NCBI GenBank assembly: GCA_017622495.1
Contig: JAGAQY010000024.1
Coordinates: forward strand, 1-64,000
Length of the DNA: 64,000 nt
Source of the DNA: Bacteroidaceae bacterium
Lineage (GTDB): Bacteria; Bacteroidota; Bacteroidia; Bacteroidales; Bacteroidaceae
Reading direction: 5' to 3'
Position numbers and translations under genes: made by a program. Below are positions 44,252 to 53,930 of the stretch, piece after piece. A model generated the notes under the pieces. It was not told the origin of the DNA, ran no database searches, and saw nothing but the letters and a program-made list of their open reading frames with translations. Position 1 is the first letter of the stretch. Every line of letters begins with the position of its first letter.

Positions 44252-44545
44252 ATGAAATCCGTATTTATCGCCTACGACCAGGCATACCAAGAGAAGATAC
44301 TCTTCACGCTCGACCACTTTAACTGTCGCGGATTCTCCATGTTCCCCCAGATACAGGGACGTGGCAGCAAGACCGGCGAGCCCCACTACGGCAGTCACGC
44401 ATGGCCCTCCATGTGCTCGGCCATTCTCACAATAGTGCGCGATGAGCAGGTAGACCCGCTCCTCGAAGAACTGCACCGTATCGACAAAGAGACCGAGCGT
44501 CTCGGTCTCCGTGCCTTTGTGTGGAATGTTGAGAAGACTATCTGA
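44252..44545 (+). CDS. PG0541-family transporter-associated protein (PII-like)
   Basis: The 97-residue protein carries the conserved QGRGSKTGEPHYGSHAWPS signature and a ferredoxin-like beta-alpha-beta layout similar to PII signalling proteins. The family name comes from the P. gingivalis gene next to an RND pump, and the same arrangement occurs here. It probably forms a small soluble trimer that senses a ligand for the pump, but this role is inferred. The terminator at 44565 ends the efflux operon. Confidence 0.82.
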   Translation: MKSVFIAYDQAYQEKILFTLDHFNCRGFSMFPQIQGRGSKTGEPHYGSHAWPSMCSAILTIVRDEQVDPLLEELHRIDKETERLGLRAFVWNVEKTI

Positions 44546-44564
44546 TGGTCCCGAATAAAAGAAT

Positions 44565-44598
44565 GAAGCGGCTGCCAAAATTGGCAGCCGTTTCATTT
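44565..44598 (+). terminator. Terminator of the efflux operon
   Basis: GAAGCGGCTGCCAA pairs with TTGGCAGCCGTTTC over an AA loop and is followed by ATTTTCTTTT. It is strong and can also serve the convergent DUF5715 gene. Confidence 0.85.
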
Positions 44599-44621
44599 TC
44601 TTTTATAGGTGTGGGCTGGTG

Positions 44622-45764
44622 TTACCTTACGGTGATATGCAAACAACTCTGCTTGCGCTCATACTTGACGTAGCAGCGATTGGCCTTGTGCATGTCGTAT
44701 ACGGTCTGGTAGAGCAGCTGCTGCAACTTCATGTCATTGGCTATATCGGCAGCAGGTTTGTCAAAGCGCACGTAGGTGATATCTACCGTAGTGCCATACT
44801 GGTGACATGAGTTGTCAGATGCATTTACATTGCCACTGCGGCGAAGGCGCTTGATATGGTCTTGTGTGCGGTATACACTGGTGACGATGAAGCGATGACG
44901 GCGATCATAGCCTCGGTTGAAGAGCGAGTCTTGGAAAGCCTCGCCAAGCTCGTCAAGAAAGTCCTTGGCTTTGGGTACGAGGTAGGGGGCAGAGTGGGTG
45001 AGAGGGTCTACCTTGTAAAGCTTGTTAGTGGCAATATACTCCAGTCCATAGGCGCCAACCTCAAGCTCCTCTATTGTCAGTGGACGGGCAGTGCCATTGG
45101 CCCTTGCAGCTATGAGCTGGGTGTCGTTCAGATCGTTGAAGATGCGGGGATAATTGCGGTAGGGGTCGCGGCGATCTTTCAGGTTCGGGTCGTGGTTGGG
45201 CTTTTCGGGCTCCTTGAAGGGGGCTGTGATGGTCTCAGTGATGAGCTCGCCAAAATGTATGTGGAAGATGCCTCTCAAACTGTATGTGCCTATGATGGCC
45301 AATATGAATAGGGTCAATGTGCAAGCTATTGCCCCGAGTCCTTTATGGCCGAAGATGTGTCCGCCTGAGAAGCTGTTCACCATCCGTAGATATCGGCGGA
45401 GTATCCCTTTGCCATACCATTTGAGGAGCTGTGCCACACAAGGGACCAAGAGCAATGCTACCTTGTAGCCAAACAAATCGTGTGAAGCTGTGAAGGCACC
45501 GCAAATAAGCAATATGAGGAGGTAGATAGGGTAGCCGATATAGATAAGCTGGCGCAAAGGACACTTTAAAATATTGGTTGCCGTGAGGTACATGGTGGTA
45601 AACAGGGTGAGGAAGAAGAAGACCTTCCATCGGAAACCTTCACGTACTGTGAAGTCTTCGCCGATGAAGAGGCTGCCCGTCACGTCGGTGAATAGGAAGA
45701 GGATGCCCACTATAGGAATGAGTTGGGCTATGAATAGGATAATTTCTTTGCGCGTGATGTTCAT
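44622..45764 (-). CDS. DUF5715 protein with M15-peptidase-like domain
   Basis: The 380-residue protein has about four N-terminal membrane helices and a fifth near residues 150-165, then a periplasmic domain. The periplasmic part has a VTSVYRTQDHI segment, SCHQYGTTVDI fitting the S-x-H-x-x-G-x-x-x-D zinc motif of M15 D-Ala-D-Ala peptidases, and LHITV near the C-terminus for the last zinc histidine. I read it as a membrane-bound cell-wall peptidase of the DUF5715 family. It is divergent from trmB. Confidence 0.75.
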   Translation of the reverse strand: MNITRKEIILFIAQLIPIVGILFLFTDVTGSLFIGEDFTVREGFRWKVFFFLTLFTTMYLTATNILKCPLRQLIYIGYPIYLLILLICGAFTASHDLFGYKVALLLVPCVAQLLKWYGKGILRRYLRMVNSFSGGHIFGHKGLGAIACTLTLFILAIIGTYSLRGIFHIHFGELITETITAPFKEPEKPNHDPNLKDRRDPYRNYPRIFNDLNDTQLIAARANGTARPLTIEELEVGAYGLEYIATNKLYKVDPLTHSAPYLVPKAKDFLDELGEAFQDSLFNRGYDRRHRFIVTSVYRTQDHIKRLRRSGNVNASDNSCHQYGTTVDITYVRFDKPAADIANDMKLQQLLYQTVYDMHKANRCYVKYERKQSCLHITVR

Positions 45765-45804
45765 AAATCTCTACAAAGGTAATATTTTATTGTCAATTTA
45801 TTCG

Positions 45805-45812
45805 TAATTTTG
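45805..45812 (+). promoter_or_regulatory. Candidate trmB -7 box
   Basis: TAATTTTG fits TAnnTTTG and lies 30 bases before the trmB ATG. No clear -33 element was seen. Confidence 0.45.
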
Positions 45813-45842
45813 CATCATAAAAGATTATTGCACGAATAGAAA

Positions 45843-46601
45843 ATGGGAAAAGGTAAATTGGCTAAGTTTGCCGATATGGCATCGTATCCTCACGTGTTTG
45901 AGTATCCTCACTCGGTAGCCGAGCAGGTGCCTTTCGAGATGAAGGGGCATTGGCGCGAGCAGTTCTTCAAGAACGACAATCCCATCGTCCTGGAACTGGG
46001 CTGTGGGCGTGGCGAATATACCGTAGGGCTGGGACGCATGTACCAGAATAAGAACTTTATAGGCGTTGATATCAAGGGTGCCCGCATGTGGACCGGTGCT
46101 ACCGACTCGTTGCGTGAAGGGATGACCAATGTGGCTTTCCTACGCACCAATATTGAGATTATCGACCGCTTTTTCGCTCCAGGTGAGGTGGACGAGATAT
46201 GGATTACTTTCCCTGACCCGCAGATGAAGAAGGTGACCAAGCGACTCACCTCCACTGCCTTCCTTCAGCGCTATGCCTCGTTCCTCAAGGCCGATGGTAT
46301 CGTACACCTCAAGACCGACAGCAACTTCCTGTATACTTACACCGATGCATTGGTGAAGGCAAACAATCTACCTGTAGAGGTGAATACAGAAAACCTGTAC
46401 AATAGCGGGCTGGCTGATGACATACTGAGCATCCGCACCTATTACGAACAACAGTGGCTCGATCGTGGATTAACAATCAAGTACATCAAGTTCCATCTGC
46501 CCCAAGGCGTGACATTGCAGGAACCTGATATTGAAATTGAACTCGACGCTTACCGTAGCTACAATCGTAGCAAACGCAGTGGGCTTCAGACAAGTAAGTG
46601 A
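45843..46601 (+). CDS. trmB: tRNA (guanine-N7)-methyltransferase
   Basis: TrmB methylates G46 of tRNAs with S-adenosylmethionine. The SAM-binding [15 protein letters not shown] and the IGVDIKGAR strand, and the catalytic region [18 protein letters not shown] with the family's PDPxxK pattern, are all present. At 252 residues it is a little longer than the E. coli protein, as in other Bacteroidetes. It is separated from the Mrp gene by a repeat element and may be co-transcribed with it. Confidence 0.93.
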   Translation: MGKGKLAKFADMASYPHVFEYPHSVAEQVPFEMKGHWREQFFKNDNPIVLELGCGRGEYTVGLGRMYQNKNFIGVDIKGARMWTGATDSLREGMTNVAFLRTNIEIIDRFFAPGEVDEIWITFPDPQMKKVTKRLTSTAFLQRYASFLKADGIVHLKTDSNFLYTYTDALVKANNLPVEVNTENLYNSGLADDILSIRTYYEQQWLDRGLTIKYIKFHLPQGVTLQEPDIEIELDAYRSYNRSKRSGLQTSK

Positions 46602-46602
46602 A

Positions 46603-46675
46603 TACAATCCTGAATTGTGAATTAATTCTTTATTCGGATGCAGGAAATTCATAATTCATAACTCATAATTAATAT
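46603..46675. repeat. Inverted-arm element between trmB and mrp
   Basis: TGAATTGTGAATTAATTC is complemented by CATAATTCATAACTCATAAT-type sequence after a core of about 15 bases (CTTTATTCGGATGCAG). Confidence 0.6.
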
Positions 46676-46683
46676 TTATCCCC

Positions 46684-47781
46684 ATGACACTATATCCCAA
46701 ACTTATCCTTGATGCGCTGACCACCGTGCGCTACCCTGGTACGGGTAAAAATCTGGTGGAGGCTGAAATGGTTGAAGATAATCTCCGTATTGATGGGCAG
46801 AAGGTATCCTTTTCACTCATCTTCGAGAAACCTACCGACCCCTTCATGAAGTCAATACTGAAGAGTGCTGAGGCTGCGATCAAACTTGCTGCAGGTGCCG
46901 ATGTAGAGGTTAACATTTCGGTGAAGACTATCCAGCAAGCACGCCCTGAAGTAGAAAAACTGCTTCCTACAGTCAAGAATATCATTGCCGTATCGAGCGG
47001 CAAGGGAGGAGTAGGCAAGAGCACCGTAGCTGCCAACCTTGCTGTGGCATTGGCCAAACTGGGCTATAAGGTGGGACTGCTCGATGCTGATATCTTCGGA
47101 CCCTCCATCCCCAAGATGTTCCAAGTAGAGGATGCCCGGCCTTATGCGGAGCGCATTGAAGGACGCGATCTTATCATACCCATCGAGAGCTATGGCGTGA
47201 AGATGCTCTCTATCGGATTCTTCGTTGATCCCAACCAGGCTACCATTTGGCGCGGAGGTATGGCAAGCAATGCACTCAAGCAACTTATCGGTGATGCAGC
47301 CTGGGGTGATCTTGACTATTTCCTCATTGACCTGCCTCCTGGCACGAGCGATATACATCTCACCACGTTCCAAACGGTAGCTATTACCGGTGCGGTCATC
47401 GTGAGCACACCGCAAGAGGTAGCCTTGGCCGATGCACGCAAAGGTATCGACATGTTTACCAATGACAAGGTGAATGTGCCCATCCTCGGACTGGTAGAGA
47501 ATATGGCATGGTTTACTCCTGCAGAGCTTCCTGAGAACAAGTATTACATCTTCGGTAAGGAGGGATGCAAGCGCTTGGCTGAGGAGATGGATGTGCCTTT
47601 GTTGGGACAGATACCCATCGTGCAGAGCATATGCGAGGGAGGTGACAATGGCTGTCCTGTAGCATTGGATGATACCACGATGACCGGAATTGCATTCCGT
47701 GAGTTGGCTCAGGCTGTAGTTCGTAGGGTAGACGTGCGTAATGCTACACAGGAGGCCACCCGGATAGTAAAGACGAAATAA
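46684..47781 (+). CDS. Mrp/NBP35-type iron-sulfur cluster carrier ATPase
   Basis: The 365-residue protein has an N-terminal MIP18/DUF59 domain (about 1-85) and a P-loop ATPase with the deviant Walker A GKGGVGKST at 106-114 and DADIFGPSIP switch sequence. Proteins of this type (ApbC/Mrp) carry Fe-S clusters to target enzymes in the cytoplasm. The CxxC cluster motif of NBP35 is not obvious, as in some Bacteroidetes members. A strong terminator follows at 47802. Confidence 0.9.
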   Translation: MTLYPKLILDALTTVRYPGTGKNLVEAEMVEDNLRIDGQKVSFSLIFEKPTDPFMKSILKSAEAAIKLAAGADVEVNISVKTIQQARPEVEKLLPTVKNIIAVSSGKGGVGKSTVAANLAVALAKLGYKVGLLDADIFGPSIPKMFQVEDARPYAERIEGRDLIIPIESYGVKMLSIGFFVDPNQATIWRGGMASNALKQLIGDAAWGDLDYFLIDLPPGTSDIHLTTFQTVAITGAVIVSTPQEVALADARKGIDMFTNDKVNVPILGLVENMAWFTPAELPENKYYIFGKEGCKRLAEEMDVPLLGQIPIVQSICEGGDNGCPVALDDTTMTGIAFRELAQAVVRRVDVRNATQEATRIVKTK

Positions 47782-47801
47782 GCGTTGTAGGTATTTGTAA
47801 T

Positions 47802-47843
47802 AAAACGACGAGAGGGTGTCCATGCACACCCTCTCGTCGTTTT
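47802..47843. terminator. Strong bidirectional terminator
   Basis: AAAACGACGAGAGGGTGT pairs perfectly with its complement over a six-base loop. The A- and T-runs on the two sides let it serve both the Mrp gene and the convergent exporter gene. Confidence 0.88.
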
Positions 47844-47852
47844 GTTGGCTCT

Positions 47853-48797
47853 TTATTTCTTGAACCTTAGTTTACGGGTAATCTTTGGAAACATTTTCCT
47901 GAATCGGGTAAGATGCAAGGTGATATTGCCATCAGATATTACAAAGGTTACCGATATGATGATAAGCAATAGACCGATGGCTATACGTGATGTGATGACC
48001 TCTCCAAAGACGGATACTCCGATTACGACAGCTGTCACAGGCTCTAACGCTCCAAGGATGGCAGTGGGTGTGGCGCCGATATATTGGATTGCTTTGGTAG
48101 TGCATACCAGTGAGAGTACGGTAGGGAATACCGCCAGGCACAGGATGTTGATCCATAACCGCCATTCATCCGTAGAGGGTACCTGGAAGTCATGTGTTAT
48201 AAGAAGACGGCTTAGAAATAACAGGGAACCGAAGGTGAGAACATAAAAACTGATTTTCAGTGTAGCTACATTGCGCAATGAGGTCTTGTTGATGCCTACG
48301 ATGTAGATAGCATACGATATGGCAGAGGCAAATACAAGCATTACACCCATGAGGCTGAGGGTAGAACCGTCGTCATTGCTGTAAAGCAAGGCAATGCCAC
48401 AGAGGGTGACGATGATGCATAGTATCGTCTGTTTGCTCAGCCTCTCCTTAAATAGCGTGGCCATGATGATAGCTACCAGGATTGGGTATATGAAGAGTAG
48501 GGTGGAGGCAATGCCGGCATCCATGTAGTTGTAACTCTGGAAGAGGGTGAGTGAAGATAGCGAGAATAGTAGTCCGAGACTGATAATCGGAGGTAGCTCG
48601 CGACGCTTCAGGCGGAAGTTACGGCCACGCCATAATAGCATTATACCCAAGATGGGTATGGCTACAAGGTATCGTAGCAGCAATACACTATCAGGATTCA
48701 TACCTGCCTCGTAGAGGGGTAGGGCAAAGAGCGGATTCATGCCATACGTGGCAGCGGCAATGATGCCGAGCAGGTAACCTTTTAGTTTCGGAGTCAT
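47853..48797 (-). CDS. EamA/DMT-family exporter
   Basis: The 314-residue protein has ten hydrophobic helices in two EamA repeats (AAATYGMNPLFALPLYEAGM at the start, CTTKAIQYIGATPTAILGALEPVTA in the second half), the drug/metabolite transporter fold. Such proteins export metabolites or amino acids across the inner membrane. A basic C-terminal tail (RKMFPKITRKLRFKK) follows. Substrate cannot be predicted. It may share a transcript with the coiled-coil gene upstream only weakly, because the latter ends at 48847 in the opposite order of transcription. Confidence 0.85.
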   Translation of the reverse strand: MTPKLKGYLLGIIAAATYGMNPLFALPLYEAGMNPDSVLLLRYLVAIPILGIMLLWRGRNFRLKRRELPPIISLGLLFSLSSLTLFQSYNYMDAGIASTLLFIYPILVAIIMATLFKERLSKQTILCIIVTLCGIALLYSNDDGSTLSLMGVMLVFASAISYAIYIVGINKTSLRNVATLKISFYVLTFGSLLFLSRLLITHDFQVPSTDEWRLWINILCLAVFPTVLSLVCTTKAIQYIGATPTAILGALEPVTAVVIGVSVFGEVITSRIAIGLLLIIISVTFVISDGNITLHLTRFRKMFPKITRKLRFKK

Positions 48798-48846
48798 GAT
48801 ATAGTCCTCTCTTGTGTCTCTTATGTAGTTGACACGGGCAGAATGC

Positions 48847-49725
48847 TTACTCTAATGTAAAACTCTTTTCGCCTATCATCACACCATCAGAGAATAGGTA
48901 TACGGTATATTCTCCGGCTCCGAGGAACTCCTCTACATCCCAATATACGGTCACGCTCTGTTCCTCTCCTGTGTACTCAATGAGTTTTTTGATACTGTAT
49001 TCCAGAGTTGTGTTCTCATAAGCAAAGGTGTGGCTGGCACTTTTGGTAAGCACGGTGCCGTCGGGCTTGGCAATGCGCACGTAGATGGTGCGCTCGCCAG
49101 TTGGGGCAGTGATATTCTTAACAATCGTGAAGTCGATGGCAAACTTTACTACGTTCTTTACGTTATTGGTCTCTTTGCCGCGTTTGTTACGTGGGTGGAT
49201 AGCGATACCTGTGGCATCAAGCTGTGAGGCAAGGGTGACCTTGTCGCTGAGGTTTTTTGCCTCTTCCTGCAAAACCTCTACCTGCTTGGTAACTGCCTGA
49301 TACTGCGTGCGCACCCGCTTGTTTTCCTTACTGAGTTTCTCGTTTGCCTGGTTAAGCGAGTCGATTTGCACTACATAACTGCGCATTACTGCACGCACAG
49401 TCTTCAGCTCTCTCTTCAGACGAGCTATCTCAGCAGCATTGCTGGCCTTGGTAGCGCGTAGCTCTTCGAGTAGGCGTTGTGTGCGCAGCTTTTCACGCTC
49501 GAGCTGCGCTACGAGGCTGTCGTTACTGATGAGTATCTGCATCTCGTCATATTGGGTAGCGAAGGTGCTGTACTCATTCTCCATTTCCATTTTCTCCAGC
49601 TCAAAGAGCTGCACCATCTCCTCATTGGCCTTGTTGGCTTGACTGAGGCGGATGCCGAGGAAAGCCAAGGCACCTGCCAAAGCTATGCCTACAATGATAA
49701 GTATGGTTAGGACTTTCTTGTTCAT
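48847..49725 (-). CDS. Membrane-anchored coiled-coil protein
   Basis: The 292-residue protein has an N-terminal membrane helix (VLTILIIVGIALAGALAFLG), a coiled coil from about residue 30 to 165 with a heptad run (LEREKLRTQRLLEELRATK), and a C-terminal beta-rich domain resembling a secreted immunoglobulin-like fold (TIYVRIAKPDGTVL, VTVYWDVEEFLGAGEYTVYLF). It starts seven bases after the valS stop is read on the same strand, so the two genes are transcribed together. I do not recognise a named family; a periplasmic tether is plausible. Confidence 0.75.
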   Translation of the reverse strand: MNKKVLTILIIVGIALAGALAFLGIRLSQANKANEEMVQLFELEKMEMENEYSTFATQYDEMQILISNDSLVAQLEREKLRTQRLLEELRATKASNAAEIARLKRELKTVRAVMRSYVVQIDSLNQANEKLSKENKRVRTQYQAVTKQVEVLQEEAKNLSDKVTLASQLDATGIAIHPRNKRGKETNNVKNVVKFAIDFTIVKNITAPTGERTIYVRIAKPDGTVLTKSASHTFAYENTTLEYSIKKLIEYTGEEQSVTVYWDVEEFLGAGEYTVYLFSDGVMIGEKSFTLE

Positions 49726-49732
49726 CTTTTGT

Positions 49733-52474
49733 TTACTTCAATTTTGACAGACTTTCCTTAATCGCAGCAATCTTGCTCTCGGCATCGGCCTGTTTCTTGC
49801 GCTCGGCGGCTACTACGGCTTCGGGGGCATTGCTTACAAAACGTTCGTTGGAAAGTTTCTTCATCACTGAGTTAAGGAATCCTTCGAGGTAGGTGAGCTC
49901 GGCCTGCAGCTTGGCAACTTCGGCCTCTACATCGATGAGGCTACCCAGAGGTACGGCATATTCGGTGGTGCCTACCATGAATGATGAGGTACCCTCGCTC
50001 TTGGCTTCTACTACATTGATGGCTTCGAGGTTGGCCATCTTCTCAATAATTGCATTGTAGGTAGCTACAGCGTGATTGCCTACCACTTCAAGGCTGAGCG
50101 CCTCCTTCTGCGCGATGTTCTTCTGCAAGCGGATGGTGCGCACGCCACTGATAATGCTCTTTACGGTCTCGATGTCGGCTATGAGCTGCTCGTCGTACTT
50201 GTCGGCAAAAATCTTTACGCTTTGTGTCATGATGCTCTCGCCGGGCTTGCGTTCCTCGATAGCTTGCCACAACTCTTCGGTGATGAAGGGCATGAAGGGG
50301 TGGAGCAGGCGTAGCAGGGCGTCGAAGTAGTGAAGTGTGGCATCGTAGGTCTGCTTGTCGATAGCACAACCGTAGGCGGGCTTCACAATCTCAAGATACC
50401 AACTGGAGAACTCGTCCCAGAACAGGCGGTATATAGCCATCAGTGCCTCGCTCAAGCGGTACTTGCTCATCAGGTCGTCCACCTCGAGGGCTGTCTTGGT
50501 GAGCATAGCATCGAACCACTGGCAACCCAAGCGGGCAGCCTCGGGCTGAGCGATGGTGGCATCTACATTCCAACCCTTCACGAGGCGGAAAGCGTTCCAG
50601 ATCTTATTGTTGAAGTTACGGCCCTGCTCGCAGAGTGCATCATCGAAGAGGATGTCGTTGCCGGCAGGAGCGCAGAGCATCATACCCATACGCACGCCAT
50701 CGGCACCATACTGGGCGATGAGGTCGAGCGGGTCGGGCGAGTTGCCGAGGCTCTTCGACATCTTGCGGCCCAGCTTGTCGCGCACGATACCGGTGAAGTA
50801 TACGTTCTTGAATGGCATGTCGCCCTTGTACTCGTAGCCTGCCATGATCATACGTGCTACCCAGAAGAAGATGATGTCCGGACCGGTCACCAAGTCTGAG
50901 GTGGGGTAGTAGTAGTTGAGTTCGGCATTGTCGGGGTTGTTGATACCGTCAAACAGTGAGATGGGCCACAGCCATGATGAGAACCAAGTGTCGAGGGCAT
51001 CCTCGTCCTGACGCAGCTCGGCAGCTGTAATATTCTCGTATCCCTCTATCTTGCGGGCCAGTGCAACTGCTTCTTCAATGGTCTCGGCTACTACGAAGGT
51101 CTCTTCGCTACCCTCTGCTGTGGGCAGGAAGTAGGCCGGTATGCGGTGTCCCCACCAGAGTTGGCGGCTGATACACCAGTCTTGTATGTTTTCCAACCAA
51201 TTGTTGTAGGTGGTCTTGTACTTGGCAGGGTAGAACTTGAGTTCGTCGTTCATTACGGGCGGCAGGGCGATATCGGCAAAGTGCTGCATGCGGAGGAACC
51301 ACTGCATGCAGAGACGCGGCTCAACGGCTGTGTCGGCATTGCGCTCCGAGTAACCCACCTTGTTGTCGTAGTCTTCCACCTTCTCGAGCAGACCAGCTGC
51401 TTCGAGGTCCTTGGCGATGAGGCGGCGCACCTCCATGCGGTCCTTGCCCACATAGAGTCCGGCTTCCTCGCTCAGCGTGCCGTCGGGGTTGAAGATGTCG
51501 ATAGTCTCCAGGTTGTGTTTCTTGCCCAGCATGTAGTCATTGGTGTCGTGGGCGGGAGTCACCTTCAAGCAACCTGTACCGAACTCGATGTCTACGTAGC
51601 GGTCCTCGATGACAGGAATCTCGCGACCTACGAGCGGTACGATGACCTTCTGTCCCTTGAGCCATGTGTTCTTGGGGTCCTTGGGGTTGATACACATGGC
51701 CGTGTCGCCCATGATGGTCTCGGGGCGAGTGGTAGCCACTACGGCATAGTAGCCTTTCTCGTCCTTGTGGATGACGGGAGCCCCCTCTTGGTCTCCCCCA
51801 AGGGGGAGAGATTCAGACAGCTCGAACGGGGTCTTCCCCCCTTGGGGGGATGAGAGGGGGGCCACATAATACTTCAAGTAGTAGAGCTTGCTCTTCTCCT
51901 CCTTGTATATTACCTCTTCGTTGGAGAGGGCAGTCTGTGCCTTGGGGTCCCAGTTTACCATGCGCAGACCGCGGTAGATAAGCCCCTTGTTGTAGAGGTC
52001 TACGAACACCTTGATGACGCTTGCGCTGCGCTTCTCGTCCATGGTGAAGGCCGTACGGTCCCAGTCGCATGATGCACCCAGCTTACGCAGCTGCTTGAGG
52101 ATGATGCCGCCGTGCTCGTCGGTCCACTCCCAAGCATGCTTGAGGAACTCCTCACGGGTGAGGTCGCTCTTCTTGATGCCCTGTTCGGCGAGCTTCTTCA
52201 CCACCTTGGCTTCGGTAGCGATAGAGGCATGGTCGGTACCCGGTACCCAGCAAGCATTCTTGCCCAGCATACGTGCGCGGCGCACGAGAATGTCCTGGAT
52301 GGTATTGTTTAGCATGTGTCCCATGTGGAGCACACCCGTCACGTTGGGTGGGGGGATGACCACTGTATAGGGCTCGCGGCCGTCGGGCTCAGAGTGGAAG
52401 AGTTTGTTGTCTAACCAATATTGATACCATTTACCCTCAACATCCGTGGGGTTGTATTTGCTTGCTAATTCCAT
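49733..52474 (-). CDS. valS: Valyl-tRNA synthetase with a repeat-derived insertion
   Basis: ValRS charges tRNA-Val and edits mischarged threonine. HMGH is at residues 50-53, KMSKS at 571-575, the editing motif TTRPET at 248-253 and [15 protein letters not shown] at 299-313. A tRNA-binding C-terminal coiled coil is present. At 913 residues it is longer than typical relatives by about 28 residues because of an insertion at 206-233 ([15 protein letters not shown] ... GGDQEGAP) just before the editing domain, encoded by a palindromic repeat. The insert lies outside the core motifs and keeps the frame. Three copies of the promoter-like repeat lie upstream. Confidence 0.96.
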   Translation of the reverse strand: MELASKYNPTDVEGKWYQYWLDNKLFHSEPDGREPYTVVIPPPNVTGVLHMGHMLNNTIQDILVRRARMLGKNACWVPGTDHASIATEAKVVKKLAEQGIKKSDLTREEFLKHAWEWTDEHGGIILKQLRKLGASCDWDRTAFTMDEKRSASVIKVFVDLYNKGLIYRGLRMVNWDPKAQTALSNEEVIYKEEKSKLYYLKYYVAPLSSPQGGKTPFELSESLPLGGDQEGAPVIHKDEKGYYAVVATTRPETIMGDTAMCINPKDPKNTWLKGQKVIVPLVGREIPVIEDRYVDIEFGTGCLKVTPAHDTNDYMLGKKHNLETIDIFNPDGTLSEEAGLYVGKDRMEVRRLIAKDLEAAGLLEKVEDYDNKVGYSERNADTAVEPRLCMQWFLRMQHFADIALPPVMNDELKFYPAKYKTTYNNWLENIQDWCISRQLWWGHRIPAYFLPTAEGSEETFVVAETIEEAVALARKIEGYENITAAELRQDEDALDTWFSSWLWPISLFDGINNPDNAELNYYYPTSDLVTGPDIIFFWVARMIMAGYEYKGDMPFKNVYFTGIVRDKLGRKMSKSLGNSPDPLDLIAQYGADGVRMGMMLCAPAGNDILFDDALCEQGRNFNNKIWNAFRLVKGWNVDATIAQPEAARLGCQWFDAMLTKTALEVDDLMSKYRLSEALMAIYRLFWDEFSSWYLEIVKPAYGCAIDKQTYDATLHYFDALLRLLHPFMPFITEELWQAIEERKPGESIMTQSVKIFADKYDEQLIADIETVKSIISGVRTIRLQKNIAQKEALSLEVVGNHAVATYNAIIEKMANLEAINVVEAKSEGTSSFMVGTTEYAVPLGSLIDVEAEVAKLQAELTYLEGFLNSVMKKLSNERFVSNAPEAVVAAERKKQADAESKIAAIKESLSKLK
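51776..51862. repeat. Coding palindromic element inside valS
   Basis: GCCCCCTCTTGGTCTCCCCC and its near-complement, ending in CCCCCTTGGGGGGATGAGAG on the far side, bracket a short centre. The two arms pair over about 30 bases. Similar CCCCCTTGGGGG palindromes are known between genes in Bacteroidetes; this one is translated. Confidence 0.8.
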
Positions 52475-52511
52475 AGTTTATATGTCGTTTATATACAATT
52501 ATCCAAATTGG

Positions 52512-52820
52512 GTACAAAATTAGTGCAAGGCGAGCGAAATATCAAATTTATTTGAATATTTCCGAGCCGCCGCCTAATTTCAAGCTGCGAAGCAGATTAA
52601 AGATACGAATAAACGAGCGAAAAATATCAAGCTTGCTTGAATATTTCTCTCTGCGAGTGATAGTATCTTCATAGTATAGCCGTAAAATTAGTGCAAACCG
52701 AGAGAAAAGGCAAGTTTCTCGGACGAGCCGAGTGCTAAGGCAGTCCTTGCATTTTCCGAGGTGCAGCCTAATTTCTGGCTGCGAAGCAGACTAAAATTAG
52801 TGCAAACCGAGAGAAAAGGC
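52512..52820 (-). repeat. Promoter-bearing repeat array upstream of valS
   Basis: Degenerate units start at about 52520 (TTAGTGCAAGGCGAG), 52612 (partial), 52686 (TTAGTGCAAACCGAGAG) and 52797 (TTAGTGCAAACCGAGAG). Each has a variable hairpin (for example AAATATCAAG/CTTGAATATTT), then CCGAG-GCCTAATTTC and a GCTGCGAAGCAG mini-hairpin. On the minus strand the valS-proximal unit offers GCACTAATTTTG, a -7 box at 52515-52522. The array fills the whole gap to fcl. Confidence 0.75.
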
Positions 52821-52834
52821 ATTTAAGCTGAGCC

Positions 52835-53776
52835 TTATCGCTCGGCTCTCATCGGGTTGTTGAGGAAGTCGTCATACGAGAGTCGTATGCCCTCTTCCAG
52901 CTCGGTGCTGTACTGCCAGCCTAATCCTTTGGCTTTCGATACGTCGAGCAGTTTGCGCGGGGTGCCATTGGGTTTCGAGGTGTCCCACAGGATTTCGCCC
53001 TCGTATCCTACTACTTTGGCTACCAGTGTGGTAAGCTCTTTTATGCTGACCTCCTTGCCGGTACCGGCGTTTACGGTTTCGTTGCCGCTGTAGTTGTTCA
53101 TCAAGAACACACACAGGTTGGCAAGGTCATCTACATAAAGAAACTCGCGCAGAGGAGTGCCGTCGCCCCAGCAGGTGACGGTGGGGAGCCCTGCCTCTTT
53201 GGCTTCGTGGAAACGGCGTATGAGGGCCGGAAGCACATGGCTGTGTGTGGGGTGATAGTTGTCGTTGGGGCCATACAGATTGGTGGGCATCACGCTGATG
53301 AAGTCTGTGCCATACTGCCTGTTCAGATATTCGCAATACTTGAGTCCCGAAATCTTGGCCAGTGCGTACGCCTCGTTGGTCGGTTCGAGGGATGAGGTGA
53401 GCAGACAGCTCTCGGGCATAGGCTGTGGCGCCAAGCGTGGATATATGCACGAAGATCCCAAGAACTCCAGTTTCTTGCAACCATTCTTCCAAGCTGCGTG
53501 TATGACGTTCATCTCCAGCATCATGTTCTCATACATGAAGTCGGCCAGTGCTGTCTGGTTGGCAATGATACCTCCTACCTTGGCGGCGGCGAGGAATACA
53601 TATTCGGGGCGCTCCTTCTCGAAGAACTCCTCCACCTGCTCTTGGCGACAGAGGTCAAGCTCGGCGTGAGTGCGTGTGATGATATTGGTGTAGCCTTGGC
53701 GCTGTAGTTCGCGTACGATAGCCGAACCCACCATGCCACGGTGTCCAGCGACATAAATCTTGCTGTTTCTCTCCAT
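52835..53776 (-). CDS. fcl: GDP-L-fucose synthase
   Basis: This short-chain dehydrogenase/reductase converts GDP-4-keto-6-deoxymannose to GDP-L-fucose, the donor for capsule and O-glycan fucosylation. The dinucleotide-binding GHRGMVGSA is near residues 12-20, and the catalytic Ser-Tyr-Lys set is in SSCIYP and [15 protein letters not shown]. The 313-residue length is normal. It follows gmd, with a structured repeat and simple repeats between them, and the promoter-bearing array downstream leads to valS. Confidence 0.94.
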   Translation of the reverse strand: MERNSKIYVAGHRGMVGSAIVRELQRQGYTNIITRTHAELDLCRQEQVEEFFEKERPEYVFLAAAKVGGIIANQTALADFMYENMMLEMNVIHAAWKNGCKKLEFLGSSCIYPRLAPQPMPESCLLTSSLEPTNEAYALAKISGLKYCEYLNRQYGTDFISVMPTNLYGPNDNYHPTHSHVLPALIRRFHEAKEAGLPTVTCWGDGTPLREFLYVDDLANLCVFLMNNYSGNETVNAGTGKEVSIKELTTLVAKVVGYEGEILWDTSKPNGTPRKLLDVSKAKGLGWQYSTELEEGIRLSYDDFLNNPMRAER

Positions 53777-53793
53777 TGCTTAATTGTGAATTA

Positions 53794-53869
53794 TGATACT
53801 TTGTATCAAGATTCCTTGCTTGCTTGGCAGAGTAATAATAAGTTTTACTCTACTCTCGCTACGCTGCGG
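53794..53869 (-). repeat. Structured dispersed repeat, copy C
   Basis: On the minus strand CGCAGCGTAGCGAGAG leads to hairpin 1 AGAGTAA/TTACTCT (53829-53851), then CTGCCAAGCAAGCAAG, then hairpin 2 TGATAC/AAA/GTATCA (53794-53808). Compare copies A, B and D. Confidence 0.82.
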
Positions 53870-53870
53870 A

Positions 53871-53930
53871 ATTGTCAATTGTGAATTGTCAATTGTGAAT
53901 TGTGAATTGTCAATTGTCAATTGTCAATTA
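53871..53930. repeat. ATTGTCAATTGTGA simple repeat
   Basis: Seven or so ATTGTCA/ATTGTGA heptads run to the end of the gmd coding sequence. The same simple repeat occurs inside the DUF3987 gene and at 55695. Confidence 0.8.
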
